64,000 nt of DNA from Ichthyophis bannanicus (taxonomy: Eukaryota; Chordata; Amphibia; Gymnophiona; Ichthyophiidae), in assembly GCA_033557465.1 (NCBI GenBank), contig CM066033.1:592502438-592566437 (forward strand). Reading direction: 5' to 3'. Every line of letters begins with the position of its first letter. Position 1 is the first letter of the stretch. Shown here piece by piece: positions 43,701 through 55,014 of this stretch. The notes under the pieces were generated by a model that ran no database searches, was not told the DNA's origin, and was given only the letters and a program-made list of their open reading frames with translations. A program made the translations under genes and the position numbers.

Positions 43701-45834
43701 AGGAGGTTGGCAAGCTCCTGCGCCAAGAAGACCTGGTGTGCGGGGAGCCAAGAGGGACTCCGCGGGGCAGAAGGGTGGAGGGAACCGATTCAGGTGAAAG
43801 AGGTAACCTTCCCGGACGATCTGGAGGCCTCTGGTGTCTGAGGTGACAGATTCCCATTGGGGAGCAAAGTGGACCAGGCACCCTCCCACCAGTAGCTGGG
43901 TCACTGGAGGGCGAGCAGCTATGCATCTGGCATCAAAACCCCAGGGCCGACTCGGCCAGTGCTGGGGTCTGGCTTTTGGGGCCCTTTGACTTATGCGGGT
44001 CCTGGTGGCCGCTCTTGCTCTGTCTGCCTTGAGGCAGAGCCGGCGCCGGAGAGTAAGGTGGGTAGCCCCGATAGGGGAAACCCTTCCTTTGAAAGAAAGA
44101 CTTTTGCCCTGTTGCTTCTTCCGTGGGAGGGAAGAAGTATTTTGGGAGAGGCAGGTGTGGGTTACATACTCCGTTTCAATTTCCGCTGCTTTGTCCTCCA
44201 TTGGTTTGCTGAACAATTGCTCACCCAGGTATGGTACATCAAGCAGTTTCTCCTGGACCCATTGTTCGAGATCCGAGGACTGGAGCCAGGCCTGCCACGC
44301 CTGCCACCTGGCTCTGATACCAGCAGCCACTACCCAAGCAGAGGACTCGAAGCAGTTGTATGCAGCGTGAGAAAGGTACTTTGAACAGTCCCCCACTGAC
44401 TTCAGGAGGGACTGAAAATGGCGGAGGTAATTGCCATTGAGGTCCACCTGGAAACCTCCGAGCTCCTTTGTGAACATACCTATGTATGGCTGGTAAGCCT
44501 GGATGTGGCATGCCAGCATGGAGCCTTGCTAGGCCTTATGCCTGAGGGTGTCGAGGGCATGAGAATCCCTACCTGGTGGGACTGAGGAGTGAGCTTTTGG
44601 GCTATTTTGCTTCCGCATGGCAGACTCCACCACCATCAAGGAATGAGGCAGCTGGGCCTTCCGGAAGCTGGGCCTTCACTGGACCCTGTACATGGTGTCC
44701 AGGCATTTGCTGACAATGGGAATAGATGCAGGCATCTCCCACATGCGGAGGAGCAGCTGGGCTAGAATGGGCGGAACCAGGACCATGAGGGATTCCCTCA
44801 GTGGAGCCTCGTGTTGTAAAATATCAAGATCTTCCACATGGGGCTCCTCCTTGGACTGCATGGAGAGTGCTAGGGTTCGAGCCATGTCCCACACAAACTC
44901 CAGAAAGGAGGTGTCTTTGGGAGGAGACCGCCGTTTATGAACCAGTGAGGAAGGATCCGAGGGGAGGTCCTGATGAGCCCGGGATTCAGGGGAAGTGTCC
45001 CCTTCATACTCCCAGCCCGAGAATTCCGAGGAAGACTTGGAGCCAGGTTGCTCGAGCAGTGCCTGTTCCATGCACTGGGCTCTCGAGTCCAAAGCCCGCC
45101 TGGAGAAGATCTTGCACCTGAAGACTGGGATGGAGATCGAGACTTCTGCCAGGATCCCTCATGAGGCCCCTGGCTCTTGGGGGTTGTCACAGAGATCTGG
45201 GGAGCCATCAAGGCGTTGCCCTCGAGGTCTTAATGCGCGTGCCAACTGGGCCTGGCACCAGTGCCTGCTGGGCAGCAAGGAAGGCAGAAATGCTGCTCTC
45301 CAGTGCCAGCATTCAGGCCTCCCACTCGGGAGTAGGGCCCTGCAACGCTGACACCGGGGTGACCGGGTCAGGAGTCGAGGAGGTCCTCGCTGGGAGGGTG
45401 CCATTGTCTGAAGCCTCCATATCCATACGAGGTACCTTTCAAGGCTGCTCCTTCTCCGACTCTTGGGATTCCCGAGGAGGGCTAAGGGACGGAGCTCAAG
45501 AACGCTCATGCTTGTCTGGAGTCCCCGACAGGGTCCTCGAGACCTTCTTCTTCTTCTTCCACTACCTTTCGGGGGACCCTTGCTCAGAGTGGCGCCGGGG
45601 CCATGGCTGAAGGTCGGTGGAGTGGGAAGCTTCTGGGGATACCAGGGCCGCCTTGTGGAAAATGTCATCCAGTTTCTGCTTACAGCTCTAGATGGCCTTG
45701 GAGGACATCTTTTTACAAAGGGAGCAGAGCTCCGGGTTGTGGTCAGCTCCTAGGCACCTAAGACAACAGTCATGGGTGTCGGTAAGTGACATATTCTTGG
45801 AGCAACTGTCACACTTTTTGAAACCAGAGGCCAT
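43701..45834 (-). pseudogene. DIRS copy 2 gag-like protein, broken
   Basis: The start MASGFKKCDSCSK is at about 45,832, with CDSC, HDCCLRCLGADHN and LCSLCKKM intact, one of the better-preserved zinc segments. Charged and Pro/Ser-rich stretches follow in shifted frames. 44,676-45,092 contains DTSFLEFVWDMARTLAL, matching GFLNFVKDMSKALAF of copy 1. A long frame at 43,611-44,519 contains DLEQWVQEKLLDVPYLGEQ, matching the copy 1 C-terminal gag, and runs into the RT start. Confidence 0.78.
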
Positions 45835-46239
45835 GGGGGCAAAAAGAATCCCCGCAAGATCGAAGACCTTTGGCTCAGCCAGTGGTTGAAAAGGGCACAA
45901 AAATGCGCTGATCAAGAAAAAATGAAAGAATGAAAAACAAAAAAGTCCCGGGGCCCGCTGACGAAGCAAGGGCACTGAGGACGGCGGGAAGAGTACCGGA
46001 AAACTGGATTAGAGAGAGGAATTTTGAAGACTTTTTCTGAGATAAAGGACATGCGTCCAAAGGGCTCCATGGAAAAAGGGAGACTGATCAAGATGGCACC
46101 CTTGGGCGGGAAGGGGACCATGCATGTGTGGTGGCATTCCCAAAGGCTTTCTTTCAAAACTGGGGAAATGCTTTGGGCAGGCTCCGTTGGTGCTGATGCC
46201 CCCCATATGTGAGGTCCGGCTTCCTGCTTGTTCCTGGAG

Positions 46240-46640
46240 AATGATTTGTATAGCGCTACAAGACATACAAGGCGCTGTACAGAGACATGTAAAAGATGGT
46301 CCCTGCTCTCAGAGCTTACAATCTAGTGACGACAGAAACACAACAGCTGGGGACTAGGATATGTCTAGGGGAATGGTAAGGTAACATACAGTTGGGGAGC
46401 AGGAGACTAAGCAGATCAGGATCCAAAAGCATCCCTGAAGAGGTGAGTTTTTAGCCTGGATTTGAAAAATGCCAGAGATGAAGCCTGATAAAATGACTCA
46501 GGTAGTTTTTTTCCAGGCATAAGGAGCAGCAAGGTGGAAAGATCTAATTCTGGAGTTGGCAGTGGAAGAGAAGGGCACAGCTAGAAGAGATCTGCTAGAA
46601 GAGTGGAGTTCCCGAGGAGGGGTGTAGGGAGAGATAGGAG
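46240..46640 (-). mobile_element. Older L2 LINE 3' fragment
   Basis: The minus strand encodes an L2 C-terminus (STANSRIRSFHLAAPYAWKK) and a 3' UTR with TTGTAAGCTCTGAGAGCAGG, then TGTACAGCGCCTTGTATG and GTAGCGCTATACAAATCATT. This is the widespread vertebrate L2 3' end and is distinct from the ACCGC-hairpin L2s elsewhere in the window. Confidence 0.8.
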
Positions 46641-46715
46641 AGGAAAGGTAGTGAGGAGCAGCAGCAGCACGTACTTGGCCTCTTAACTTGATTTAAGTTT
46701 ATTTTACAAAGCAGA

Positions 46716-46884
46716 GTGTTCCAACGCAGTCCTCGGTACACACCTAGCCAATCAGGTTTTCAGGGTAACCACAATGAGTATGCCCTGCCTCCATTGAATG
46801 CAAATCTCTCTCGTGTGTATTCATTGTGGTTATCCTGAAAACCTGACTGGCTAGGTGTGTACCGAGGACTGGGCTGAGAACCCA
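46716..46884. mobile_element. Palindromic MITE, copy a
   Basis: CAGTCCTCGGTACACACCTA (46,726 on) is inverted as TAGGTGTGTACCGAGGACTG (ending at 46,871), with CAGGTTTTCAGG and ATTCATTGTGGTTATCC blocks inside. Nearly the whole 160 bp folds on itself. Further copies lie at 47,706-47,885 and 58,130-58,220. No coding. Confidence 0.75.
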
Positions 46885-47014
46885 TGTTATAAAGAAATGT
46901 AGGTGCCTTCCTCTCTTCATAAAATACTAATGTAAGTGGGCAAAAATATGCCTTAAAGTCAGGCGTGGACATTGACACTAGTCCCAGAACTGGTGTCAAT
47001 GCCCGTGCCTAGAT

Positions 47015-47277
47015 TTTTTAAGTCCTCATGTAAATTATAATATTTTATAATCTTCATGTGTACTAGTGCACTCTGCCTAGACTCTGCTTATACTCTGCCC
47101 ACATGCACATCACTGTGGAAGCACATGCTATGCAAATGCACGCACATTTCTTCTAGTCGATATTCTAAGAGGTCATTTATGCACAGAAGTGTCCATTTCT
47201 GTGCACAAATGACTAAAATGCCAACATTTAGGGTGTCCCTGTTGCCTAAGTCTAGGTGGCACCTTATAAAATTACCC
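47015..47277. mobile_element. MITE-like segment ending in TATAAAATTACCC
   Basis: Moderately repetitive segment between palindromic MITEs. The right end CTTATAAAATTACCCC matches the family seen at 41,727 and 54,970. The left end is not resolved. Confidence 0.35.
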
Positions 47278-47479
47278 CTAGATGTGGCGTTCCAGTTAGT
47301 CAGACGCAAGAGCCATCGGGTCTTCCCTGTGAATGGGCCAGCATTCAGTGGCATCTCAAGAGCATCATTGAAGAGAGAAGTCAGAAGCGCTCTTGGGACA
47401 GCCCTTCTGAATATCCTTATGGACTACCTTGGCGCTATAGGAATAGAACTGGGGTGGAGCGAATGATTTGAATATAGTG

Positions 47480-47650
47480 ATGATATACAGGGCCATTATC
47501 TGAATAACTATCCCCTTAAAGAAAGGCTGGCACTGACTGCCCTATCCAGATATTCAGCACCAGCCACTATCTAGATACCAGGGCTGAATATCCAGATTTT
47601 ATTTAACCATGATGGCCACTGGCCATAGCAGTTAAATATTGCCCTGGAAA
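47480..47650. mobile_element. Remnant of the GATATTCAGCAC MITE family
   Basis: CTATCCAGATATTCAGCACC and GGGCTGAATATCCAG are inverted with respect to each other, with CTATCTAGATACC between. It is related to the elements at 19,740, 52,849 and 56,090. Termini are unclear. Confidence 0.45.
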
Positions 47651-47705
47651 TTGCTTAATTTGCAGAGCATATTGAGAAACTCGCAGAACAGTTGTGTGCC
47701 TTTAA

Positions 47706-47885
47706 GGCAGGAGTTCTCAACTCAGTCCTTGGGACACACCCAGCCAATCAGGCTTTCAGGATGATGACAGTGAACATGCATAAGAGAAATTTTCATTGAA
47801 TGCAAATCTCTTTCATGCATATTCATTGTGATTATCCTGAAAACCTGACCGGCTAGGTGTATCCTGAGGACTGGGTTTTCCTGCT
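47706..47885. mobile_element. Palindromic MITE, copy b
   Basis: Same family as 46,716-46,884: GAGTTCTCAACTCAGTCCTT at the left and TCCTGAGGACTGGG at the right, with CAGGCTTTCAGGATGATGAC mirrored by GATTATCCTGAAAACCTG. The arms are more diverged than in copy a. Confidence 0.7.
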
Positions 47886-48283
47886 ATAAGGGGAAAATTG
47901 TTTGCTCTATGTTTGTAGGATGCCAATAGTTCATCGGAGAGGAAATGACCTTCTCCTGGTTATTGTAATGGCTGGAAAGGACCACAACAAAGGCAATGAA
48001 ACAACTAGCATTGGCATTCAAAATCTACAACAGATCTTGAAATCCATAGAAAAATATCAAATGGCACAGATCTGAGATTCCTTTTTCTATCACTCTGCAG
48101 TAGTGACTCACCATCAGAAAACAGATGATTCAGATGAGCCATATCTGAGCATAGTTTGCATAACAACCCCCCCCCCCCACCCCCCGACTTGATAGTAAAT
48201 TCTATTTAAATCTTCAAGGATAAAAGCTTTGAAGGCAAGGGTGTACTGCAGTTGGAGAGTTGTATATACACAGTAAAAACATT

Positions 48284-48720
48284 AGAACATAAGAAATTGC
48301 CACACTGGGTCAGACCGAGGGTCCATTAACTCAGTATTCTGTTTTCAGCTGTGGGCAATCCAGGTCACATGTACCTGGCAGGATCCCAAAAAGTAGATGG
48401 ATTCTATGTTCTTTATCCTCAGGGATAGGCAGTGGTTTTCTTCAAGTCTACTTTAATGGACCTTTCCTCCAGGAACTTGCCAAGACTTTCTCAAATACAG
48501 TTATGCTAATTGCTTTTACCACATCCTCCAGAAATTAATTCCAGAGCTTACTTATGTGCTGAATGAAAAAATATCAGGTTATTTTAAATGTAGTACTTCG
48601 TAACTTCATGGCGTGTCTCCTAGTCTTTGCACTCTTTGAAAGACCTAACAATTGATTTGCATTTAACCATTCCATTCAGGATTTATAGACCTCTGTCATA
48701 CCTCCCCTGAGTTGTCTCCA
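48284..48720 (-). mobile_element. CR1 LINE 3' end, degraded
   Basis: Starts with ATTAGAACATAAGAAATTGC and the CR1 3'-UTR block (CACTGGGTCAGACCGAGG, GGTCACATGTACCTGGCA). It continues into decayed C-terminal coding sequence on the minus strand (CATCCTCCAGAAATTAATTC corresponds to the LWN-LPEDV region). 5'-truncated. Confidence 0.82.
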
Positions 48721-49630
48721 ATATGATCTCTTCTTATCATGATGTGCAAATAAGATATCACTTTTCTGTGACTTTCCAGAGAAAAACAAGTTCAGTGTCA
48801 CAAACTTCAACCAAACATGAAAGCGAATCAGTCATATAACATAGTACACACTCTGCAACTTTTAAACAGTTTTGCCATATTTAAAATATTTGAAAAAGAA
48901 ATTGCTGTTGATTCTATCAGCTGTCTAGAAAACTTTTAGAGAGCTGACTTTTATAAATACAGAATTCCTTTAGATTGTGAATTTTTTCTCGGCATAGCTG
49001 ATTCCCCTGAAACAAAAAAAATTCATTCCAAGCAGACATTCTTGTGTAGACAGGAAAAAAATAGCCCTGGCAGAGTTCATGTGCCAACATAACAAGGGCA
49101 CATAGTGAATATTTTAATTGGTATCAGTAAACAAAGAGATTTTCTGTTTCTTCCTGAAAGAGGACTATCCGGTTAGTTATTACTACAGACCCCTATTCAA
49201 ATGCGTAGAGTGCTATAACAAGGTTATCGAGAAGACGTTCAAAAAATAGACTTTGTGACAGAACACATGATAATAATGTTATTGCCTGCCAAACATTAGT
49301 ACACTATGCTCCCTGTTTATTGTCACAATTATGAAGAACTTGGGACAGCATTCTTAAAAGTATGAATTTCTAAATGCTTATACATCATGCTAATGGACAA
49401 GTTAAGCTACTTAAATCCAGGGCTGCTTTTGAGGGGGTACGTGATCGGTCGTATGGAGTGCTGGCACCTTTTTCATTGCCTGCTAAAATTAACCCATGGT
49501 CCTCAGCTATTAATGAAAGAGTCCTGCATATGAGTATTGGCACTTTTTATTCATAGGAAAAATGCACTGCTTAAATCACCGGTAATCTTTCCTGTGTGTC
49601 ACTTTATTTTATACAGCAATTAATATACAT
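48721..49630. other. No recognisable feature
   Basis: AT-rich sequence with no motif-bearing frame, no terminal repeats and no obvious exon. Candidate single-copy intron or intergenic DNA. Confidence 0.4.
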
Positions 49631-49633
49631 ATT

Positions 49634-50300
49634 GAGGAGAATGTTAGAAGGGATGTCCGAGTGCAATCTGGGACATCTAAGCCAGAATGTCTGAAAAATA
49701 TGCAGGCACGTCCAGGTGCAGACATGATTTCACAAACATAGACATGCCCAATATGGACGTCTGTGGTGGTGTCTACATAGACGTCCTCAGAATCAGGACC
49801 GTACCAAGCTAGAATTATGCCCTGTGCAACTCATGAACCTGGTACCCCTCCCCCCCCCCCGTCCATGTGCAGGAACTCGCTCTTTTTGAGCTTCCTGCAG
49901 CCCAGAGATGATAGCAGCGCCCCTTCCATGCATGCGCCTTGTGCGGCTGCACTGCTCATTCAGTCCTTGATCCAGTCCTGCCCAGACCCATATTTCAGAA
50001 CCTGATTGACTAGGAATAGCCTAATGGCTAGAGGAGTGGGCAAGGAACAGGGCGGCCAGCTGTCGTTGACATTGTGCTGAGTACTGGGGATGGTGGATTG
50101 TCTTCTCTACACTCTCTGGATATTTTTCAGCCAAAAGGAGTGCTTTTCATGCCTGGAGCAGGTCTAAACGTCCGTGATGTTTCTGAAATCGGGTAGGGAT
50201 GTCCCTGTTCCTGGGAATGCCCCAGCCACGCCTCCATCATGCCACCATTCAGACATGGATATCCTCATGCCGGGGACGTCCACAAACCCAGTTCTAAAAT
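49634..50300. mobile_element. MITE-like repeat rich in GACGTCC motifs
   Basis: About ten variants of GGACGTCC / GGATGTCC / AGACGTCC occur between 49,650 and 50,280 in both orientations. The ends ATGTTAGAAGGGATGTCC (left) and GGGGACGTCCACAAACCC with AGTTCTAAAATGG (right) are roughly inverted. A run of C's is at about 49,848. Termini are uncertain. Confidence 0.4.
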
Positions 50301-51395
50301 GGATCTTGATTCGTCTCTGTGCTTTGATTCGTCACTATGCCCATCTTCAGAAGTCCAAAGCACAAAAAGGGCTTCCAAAATGAAAACCCATTACTGTTAA
50401 AATTAAGTATCCTATGGTAAGCATTTTCTTTTTTTTAAATTGTGGATACTGTTTTATTTTCATTTTGGTGCTAGAAGAGCTTGATACTACATTCTGCTGA
50501 AGAAAAAAACTGTCATTTTGAAACAATTTCCGGACAGCAATTACATGTAGAAACGTGAACTGACTGTCAAACGTGCGTGTTAATCCTACATGTGTTGCAA
50601 CATGATTTATGTCATAGTTTTCACTTGCTGAAGACATTTTGAATTAGACAAACATTTGGGAGTTTTTAAGCAAGTTTGCTGTGTGTTGCTGGATAAGAGT
50701 TCAGTTTTTTTAACTGTTCATTGACTGAATTAATGGCTTTTGTTTCAGCATCATGGTACACCATTCATTTTGGTCTTGCTTAGTTATTGTTAAGATTTAT
50801 AGTTTTGTTTTGTGCACTGTAGAGTTATTATAATAGCTCTTCAACACTCTGAAAGAAAAAAGTGGAGAAATAGTGCTAGTTGAAATAGAGAAAATATTAA
50901 CCACATTATAGGACTTCAAATGTGTTCACAATGTTTCCAGTCCTCAAGAGTAGTTAGGATACGTTTTCTTGCAGACGGGCTTGGTGCATGGCCAACCCAA
51001 GTTACTATTGCTGACTTTAGGGAAATAAGGTGTTTGGGGCTGGGGCTGGGGCTGGGGCTGAGAAAGACAAGAGAAGAAAGAAGCAATAAGTATGGCAAGC
51101 CCCCTCCTTCCTCCCCCCCCCCCATCAGTACCCTGAAAGCAACTATTCGGTAAATATAGCATTTGGTACATATGGACTGAAATAATTAAGCACACTATGG
51201 CAATAATGTGCTTTATTAATAAATAGGTCCCATTCCATAGCATGGCACCTGTAGTACATAATGTCCATTCATGCGTGTTAGAGCAGTTGCGCATTTTAGT
51301 AACTCTAGCCCAAAGCCAGAAGACCATAGGGTACAATATTCAGGGCTCCCACTGAGCTTCAGTCGTCAGATAATTTAATGATATACAAGTAAAGT
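50301..51395. other. Mostly AT-rich, no gene; GGGGCT hexamer repeat
   Basis: No supported coding sequence. A (GGGGCT)4-type tract lies at 51,036-51,061 and a run of about 12 C's near 51,111. Otherwise nothing recognised. Confidence 0.4.
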
Positions 51396-51731
51396 CAGGA
51401 ACGGTGCTACTTAATAGGCAAACTAGGCAGTGACCTAGAGAACCTGCATTCCGAGGGTGGTCCTGCCTCTCTCTGAGACCTGCAGCAGCAGCATTGACAT
51501 TAAAACACAGCACTTAGCCAGACTCTGACGCTGAGCTTTGACCAGCCACTTCTGCCCCTATGCAAACAGGAAATCTGTGTTGGAGGGGTGGAAGTGGCTG
51601 ATCAAAGCACAGCGTTGCAAGGATTGGGGAAGTGCTGTCTTTTAATATCATTGCTGATGCTGCAAGTTTCGGAGAGGGGTTGCAGGAATGAGGGTTTGCC
51701 TAGGCTACCTCATATCCTTGCATTGGCCCTG
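51396..51731. mobile_element. hAT-like MITE with near 8-bp duplication
   Basis: Ends CAGGAACGGTGC (left) and, as reverse complement of the right end, CAGGGCCAATGC. Both are followed by TAGGCAAAC within about 35 bp. The flanks are AGTAAAGT (51,388-51,395) and GGTAAACT (51,732-51,739), 6 of 8 identical. Interior arms (GCAGCAGCAGCATTGA and its inverse TCATTGCTGATGCTGC) make most of it foldback. No transposase. Confidence 0.7.
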
Positions 51732-51879
51732 GGTAAACTGTAAAGGAGATCATGGATTCGGCTACACTGTGAGCGTCTAGTTGGAATTCATTTTTTTCTA
51801 CTGCACTAGATAAGATTGTCACTGAATATTTCTTCTGACTGCCTCGCGACTCTCTGTCTAATGTCAGGGTGGTCTGTGG

Positions 51880-52395
51880 ACACACACACCACTTGCCCAA
51901 ACCAACACCCCCAGAGCACCCACCTCACACCCCACTCAGATCAACTAGCCTAACCCTACTCCGTAGCCATCCGTAGCCTAACCCTATCCTGTAGCCATCC
52001 CTGCGATATATGACATGAACCTATGTAACGATGATATGCTCTTACTTTGCGACATACAATTAGAATGTATCTAGTCATATGTTACATAATGCTGATATCT
52101 GACAATAACCTATATATCGATGCGTTGTCCCCACTACGCGACTCGCACCTAGATTGTATATAATCATGTTGTTACTTAACCTGTAAATAATGCCGGCTGC
52201 AATTACGATCTTGGCCGACGATTGTATATAGTTCGCATGTTATCCCTGTTATCCCTGTTAAATGCCCCGTTTATTGTAAGCTCATTGTAAACCTCCTACA
52301 CTGAGCGATTTTGTTACTTGTGAACCGCACTGATGACAAATAGCGCGGTATAGAAAAAACATTAAATAAATAAAATAAATAAATAATAAAATAAA
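51880..52395 (+). mobile_element. L2 3' UTR and tail, plus strand
   Basis: Ends with GTGAACCGCACTGATGAC, AAATAGCGCGGTATAG and an AAATAAATAAAATAAAT tail: the L2 terminal hairpin. Upstream there is only 3'-UTR-like sequence with small direct repeats (GTAGCCATCC, CCTAACCCTA at 51,940-51,985). No coding is left. Confidence 0.7.
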
Positions 52396-52496
52396 TAAGC
52401 TGAGGCACAGCCAGCCCTTATCGGAACGGTGAAAGGTTTCAGCGCCACTATCCAGATAACACTCTCTATAACTTGCAATGCAATGTGTGCCTTCGA

Positions 52497-52697
52497 GTCA
52501 GTCCTGACTCCTGGTGACCCAGAAGCTCCTGGGTTTTCTTGGCAGTGTGACTGGAAGTAGATTGCCAGGCCTTTCTTCTGAGGCAATGGAGGGTTAAGTG
52601 ACTTGCCCAAGGCCACAAGGAGTGCTAGTGGGAATCGAATGCTGGTTGCTTGGTTACCAAGGCAGTGTTCTAACCACCAGGCTACTCCTCCACGCCC
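52497..52697 (-). mobile_element. tRNA-derived CORE/MIR-like SINE, minus strand
   Basis: On the minus strand: GGAGGAGTAGCCTGGTGGTT (A box, TAGCCTGGTGG), CATTCGATTCCCACTAGC (B box), CTTGTGGCCTTGGGCAAGTC then ACTTAACCCTCCATTGCCTC (CORE-type block also found in MIR). A further 90 bp contains GGGTTTTCTTGGCAGTG and CGAGTCAGTCCTGAC on the plus strand. RNA polymerase III transcription from the A and B boxes is expected for the family. Confidence 0.82.
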
Positions 52698-52848
52698 TCT
52701 ATAACTTAGGACTTCAAAAAAAACGTCCTAGGTGCTATGCAGATTGCCTATTTGGATAGTGATTGAATATCGTTGCTATCCAGATAGTGCCACCAATGAC
52801 CACTAAATCTGGATATTCAGCACCAGATACTGGTACTGAATATCTAAG

Positions 52849-53272
52849 GCCCGATATTCAGCGGTGGAGATTCACCTTAAGGTGGTATACCACGGGAATA
52901 ACTAGACATAAGGGGCTACTATATGCCCCAATGCTAACCACTCAACATCGAGGCGTGTCGGGGGTGTTCCAGGGGCAGTACCCAGGAATAACCAGGCAGT
53001 GGCAATATTCAGCCACTGCCCGGTTATCCCTCAGCAGCAAAAGTTAGGTGCAGTCACAGTTGTCTTAACTTTTGCCACTGAAACTAACCACTGACTATCG
53101 CCACTGCCCACTTAACTTCTGTGTCGTGCATGGCTGTGTGGCAATTCGGAATATTCAATGCTGGTGGCCAGATATAGTCCCAGCATTGAATATCCGGGTT
53201 AACTTTTCAGCGGCGACGGCTAGGCGCTGTGCTCGCGCTAGCCACCACTGCCACTGAATATCGGACCCTTTA
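52849..53272. mobile_element. MITE with GGCCCGATATTCAG ends, overlapped by a second inverted repeat
   Basis: The left end is AAGGCCCGATATTCAGCGG; the right end, as reverse complement, is GGTCCGATATTCAGTGG. Inside, a second pair of arms is offset: 52,867-52,913 (GGAATAACTAGACATAAGGG) and 53,268-53,315 (CCCTTTATGTCTAGTTATTC). The right arm of this second pair lies just outside the MITE terminus. No coding. Confidence 0.65.
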
Positions 53273-53578
53273 TGTCTAGTTATTCCTGTTGAATACCACC
53301 TTGGGTGAATTTTTTCAAAGAGGGGCTAATAAATCTATCAAGGCAGGCTCTGCCAGTTTGACTTGATACTGCCCACTCTCCCACCTCCGTTTCATCTGCA
53401 AAGTAACAGAATATAGTCACCCTGCAACTGTTTGTCTGGAGAAAACCAATGCCCTGCATCCTGACAGAAAGGACTGACGGTACAGAAACAATCCTGTTAG
53501 GGCTTACCAAGTACACAGGAAGTAGCTAGATGAAGGAACAGCACTTCTCCTAATATCTGTAGATCGATCAGCCACCTA

Positions 53579-53760
53579 GGAGTAGAGGAATAGTCTAGTG
53601 GCCAGAGCATTGGCTTTGTAACTAACACACCAACGGTTGATTCCCACTAGCATTCCTCATCAGCTACCTTCAGTCTTGTAGATCACTTCCTACTTCTCTA
53701 CCAACTCTGGAATTCTTATCTGGGATATAGAACATTAATGTATATTGGAACAACACCCCA
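53579..53760 (+). mobile_element. tRNA-derived SINE, plus strand, degraded 3' half
   Basis: GGAATAGTCTAGTGGCCAGA (A box) and CAACGGTTGATTCCCACTAG (B box) at the correct tRNA spacing. The CORE part is decayed (CAGTCTTGTAGATCACTTCC). Confidence 0.75.
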
Positions 53761-53769
53761 CCTGCCTAT

Positions 53770-54890
53770 AGTATCTGTCACTGTCTCGCAGCATCCCACA
53801 ACGCTCAGTTTTAGCCCCTATTCTCTTTTATATCTTCATGGCACTTCTGGCAACCGTAGCTCACTCTCTTCATCTTACACCTTTCATCTATGCTGAGGAC
53901 ATCCAACTTATTATTCTGTTCTGTCATGACTCACAGTTCCTACAAGATGTCATCCACAAACTTATCTACACTGCTGATTGGTTACAGAAAACCAGGCTTA
54001 AGCTAAACCTTGAAAAGACTGAAGTTCTTATATTTTCCAGGTGCCTAAGTTCCTCTTATCCCTTATCACTCTCTCAACAGTAAGAACCTGTACCCAATCA
54101 ACTAGGAATCGTGCCTTCTCTCTATTTGCACCAACTCAATGGAACAAACTACCACCAATGGTACAGGCCATCCCGGATCCTATTTCTTTCAGAAAGGCCT
54201 TGAAGACTTACCTCTTCCAAATAGCCTACAACCTTCTATCCTAGACTATAACCTCCCAACCTAGATCAGCCATACATACATCCGATACAGCCGAACATCA
54301 ATTTAATCCTGTCTAATGTAAATAAGTTCCTGCAATGTAAGAATGTTCCTAGGTGTACCACAGCGAGCACCAGTTTAATCCTGTTTGAATGTAAATAATG
54401 CAAATATGCTAAATAGTTATATGTAAACCAAGTTCATATGTTTTATGTAAACCACACTGTTCTGTAACAGTGCGATAAATCTTGTTTATGTAAACCACAC
54501 TGATCTGTAATAGCGCGGTATAGAAAAACAAACAAATAAAGGCAGGAACATTTACATATCACTCGTGCCTTCTCTTTGGATTCTTGGTGCGACGCTAGAC
54601 AGTAAACTTAAATTGTGTTCACATCTATTCAATGTCATGGTTCACTCTATTAGTTCTGTTCTTGATGCCCAAGTTTTTCAAACTCTATTTTTGACCTTTG
54701 TTAGCTGCCTAGATTATTGTAATTCAGTCCTCCATAGCCTAACGGTCTTGTCTCTCAGGCATCTACAAATGATATAAAACACAGCAGTGAAGTTGATTAC
54801 AGACTGTCCTAGATATGATGATGTCACCACCTTATTGAGAGAACTCTGGCTTCTGACCTCATAAAAGACCTATTTTAAGAGGCTGCACAA
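53770..54890 (+). mobile_element. L2 LINE split by a second L2
   Basis: Outer L2: RT palm with PILFYIFMALL, PFIYAEDIQLI (AEDD-type box; YADD expected), NLEKTEVLIFSR (53,815-54,040). It resumes after the insertion as LGATLDSKLKLCSHL and VSCLDYCNSVLHSL (54,580-54,740). Inner L2, about 54,041-54,541: RTCTQSTRNRAFSLFAPTQW and KLPPMVQAI, then a 3' UTR and two successive copies of the terminal hairpin (TGTAAACCACACTG at about 54,435 and 54,497). Both are plus strand and inactive. Confidence 0.72.
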
Positions 54891-55014
54891 TGGACCTTCT
54901 GCTCTGGGCTACCCACTTTTCCGGCTAATTTACTTTATAAAATAGTTTTAAAATAGGCATGTTTTGATTGCCTTAATGTAGGTGCCCTATTATAAAATTA
55001 CCTTCACTATGGGC

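Larger units (their letters stand above)
42085..46236 (-). mobile_element. DIRS-type retrotransposon, copy 2, internally deleted
   Basis: Minus strand, convergent with copy 1. The right (5') terminal repeat ends at about 46,236 with CTTCCTGCTTGTTCCTGGAG; the matching inverted block is at 42,393-42,420. The 3' side includes the internal complementary region, so that TAGTTACTCACCTGTAACAG at 42,087 and its inverse CTGTTACAGGTGAGTAACTA-type block at 42,370-42,390 form a palindrome of about 300 bp. gag, RT, RNase H start and the end of the recombinase are present. The RNase H C-terminus and recombinase N-terminus are missing. Confidence 0.85.

Noticed and set aside
45912..46266. Open frames at the right end of DIRS copy 2
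   Set aside because: They lie in the terminal repeat and 5' leader on one or both strands; the gag start is at about 45,832.
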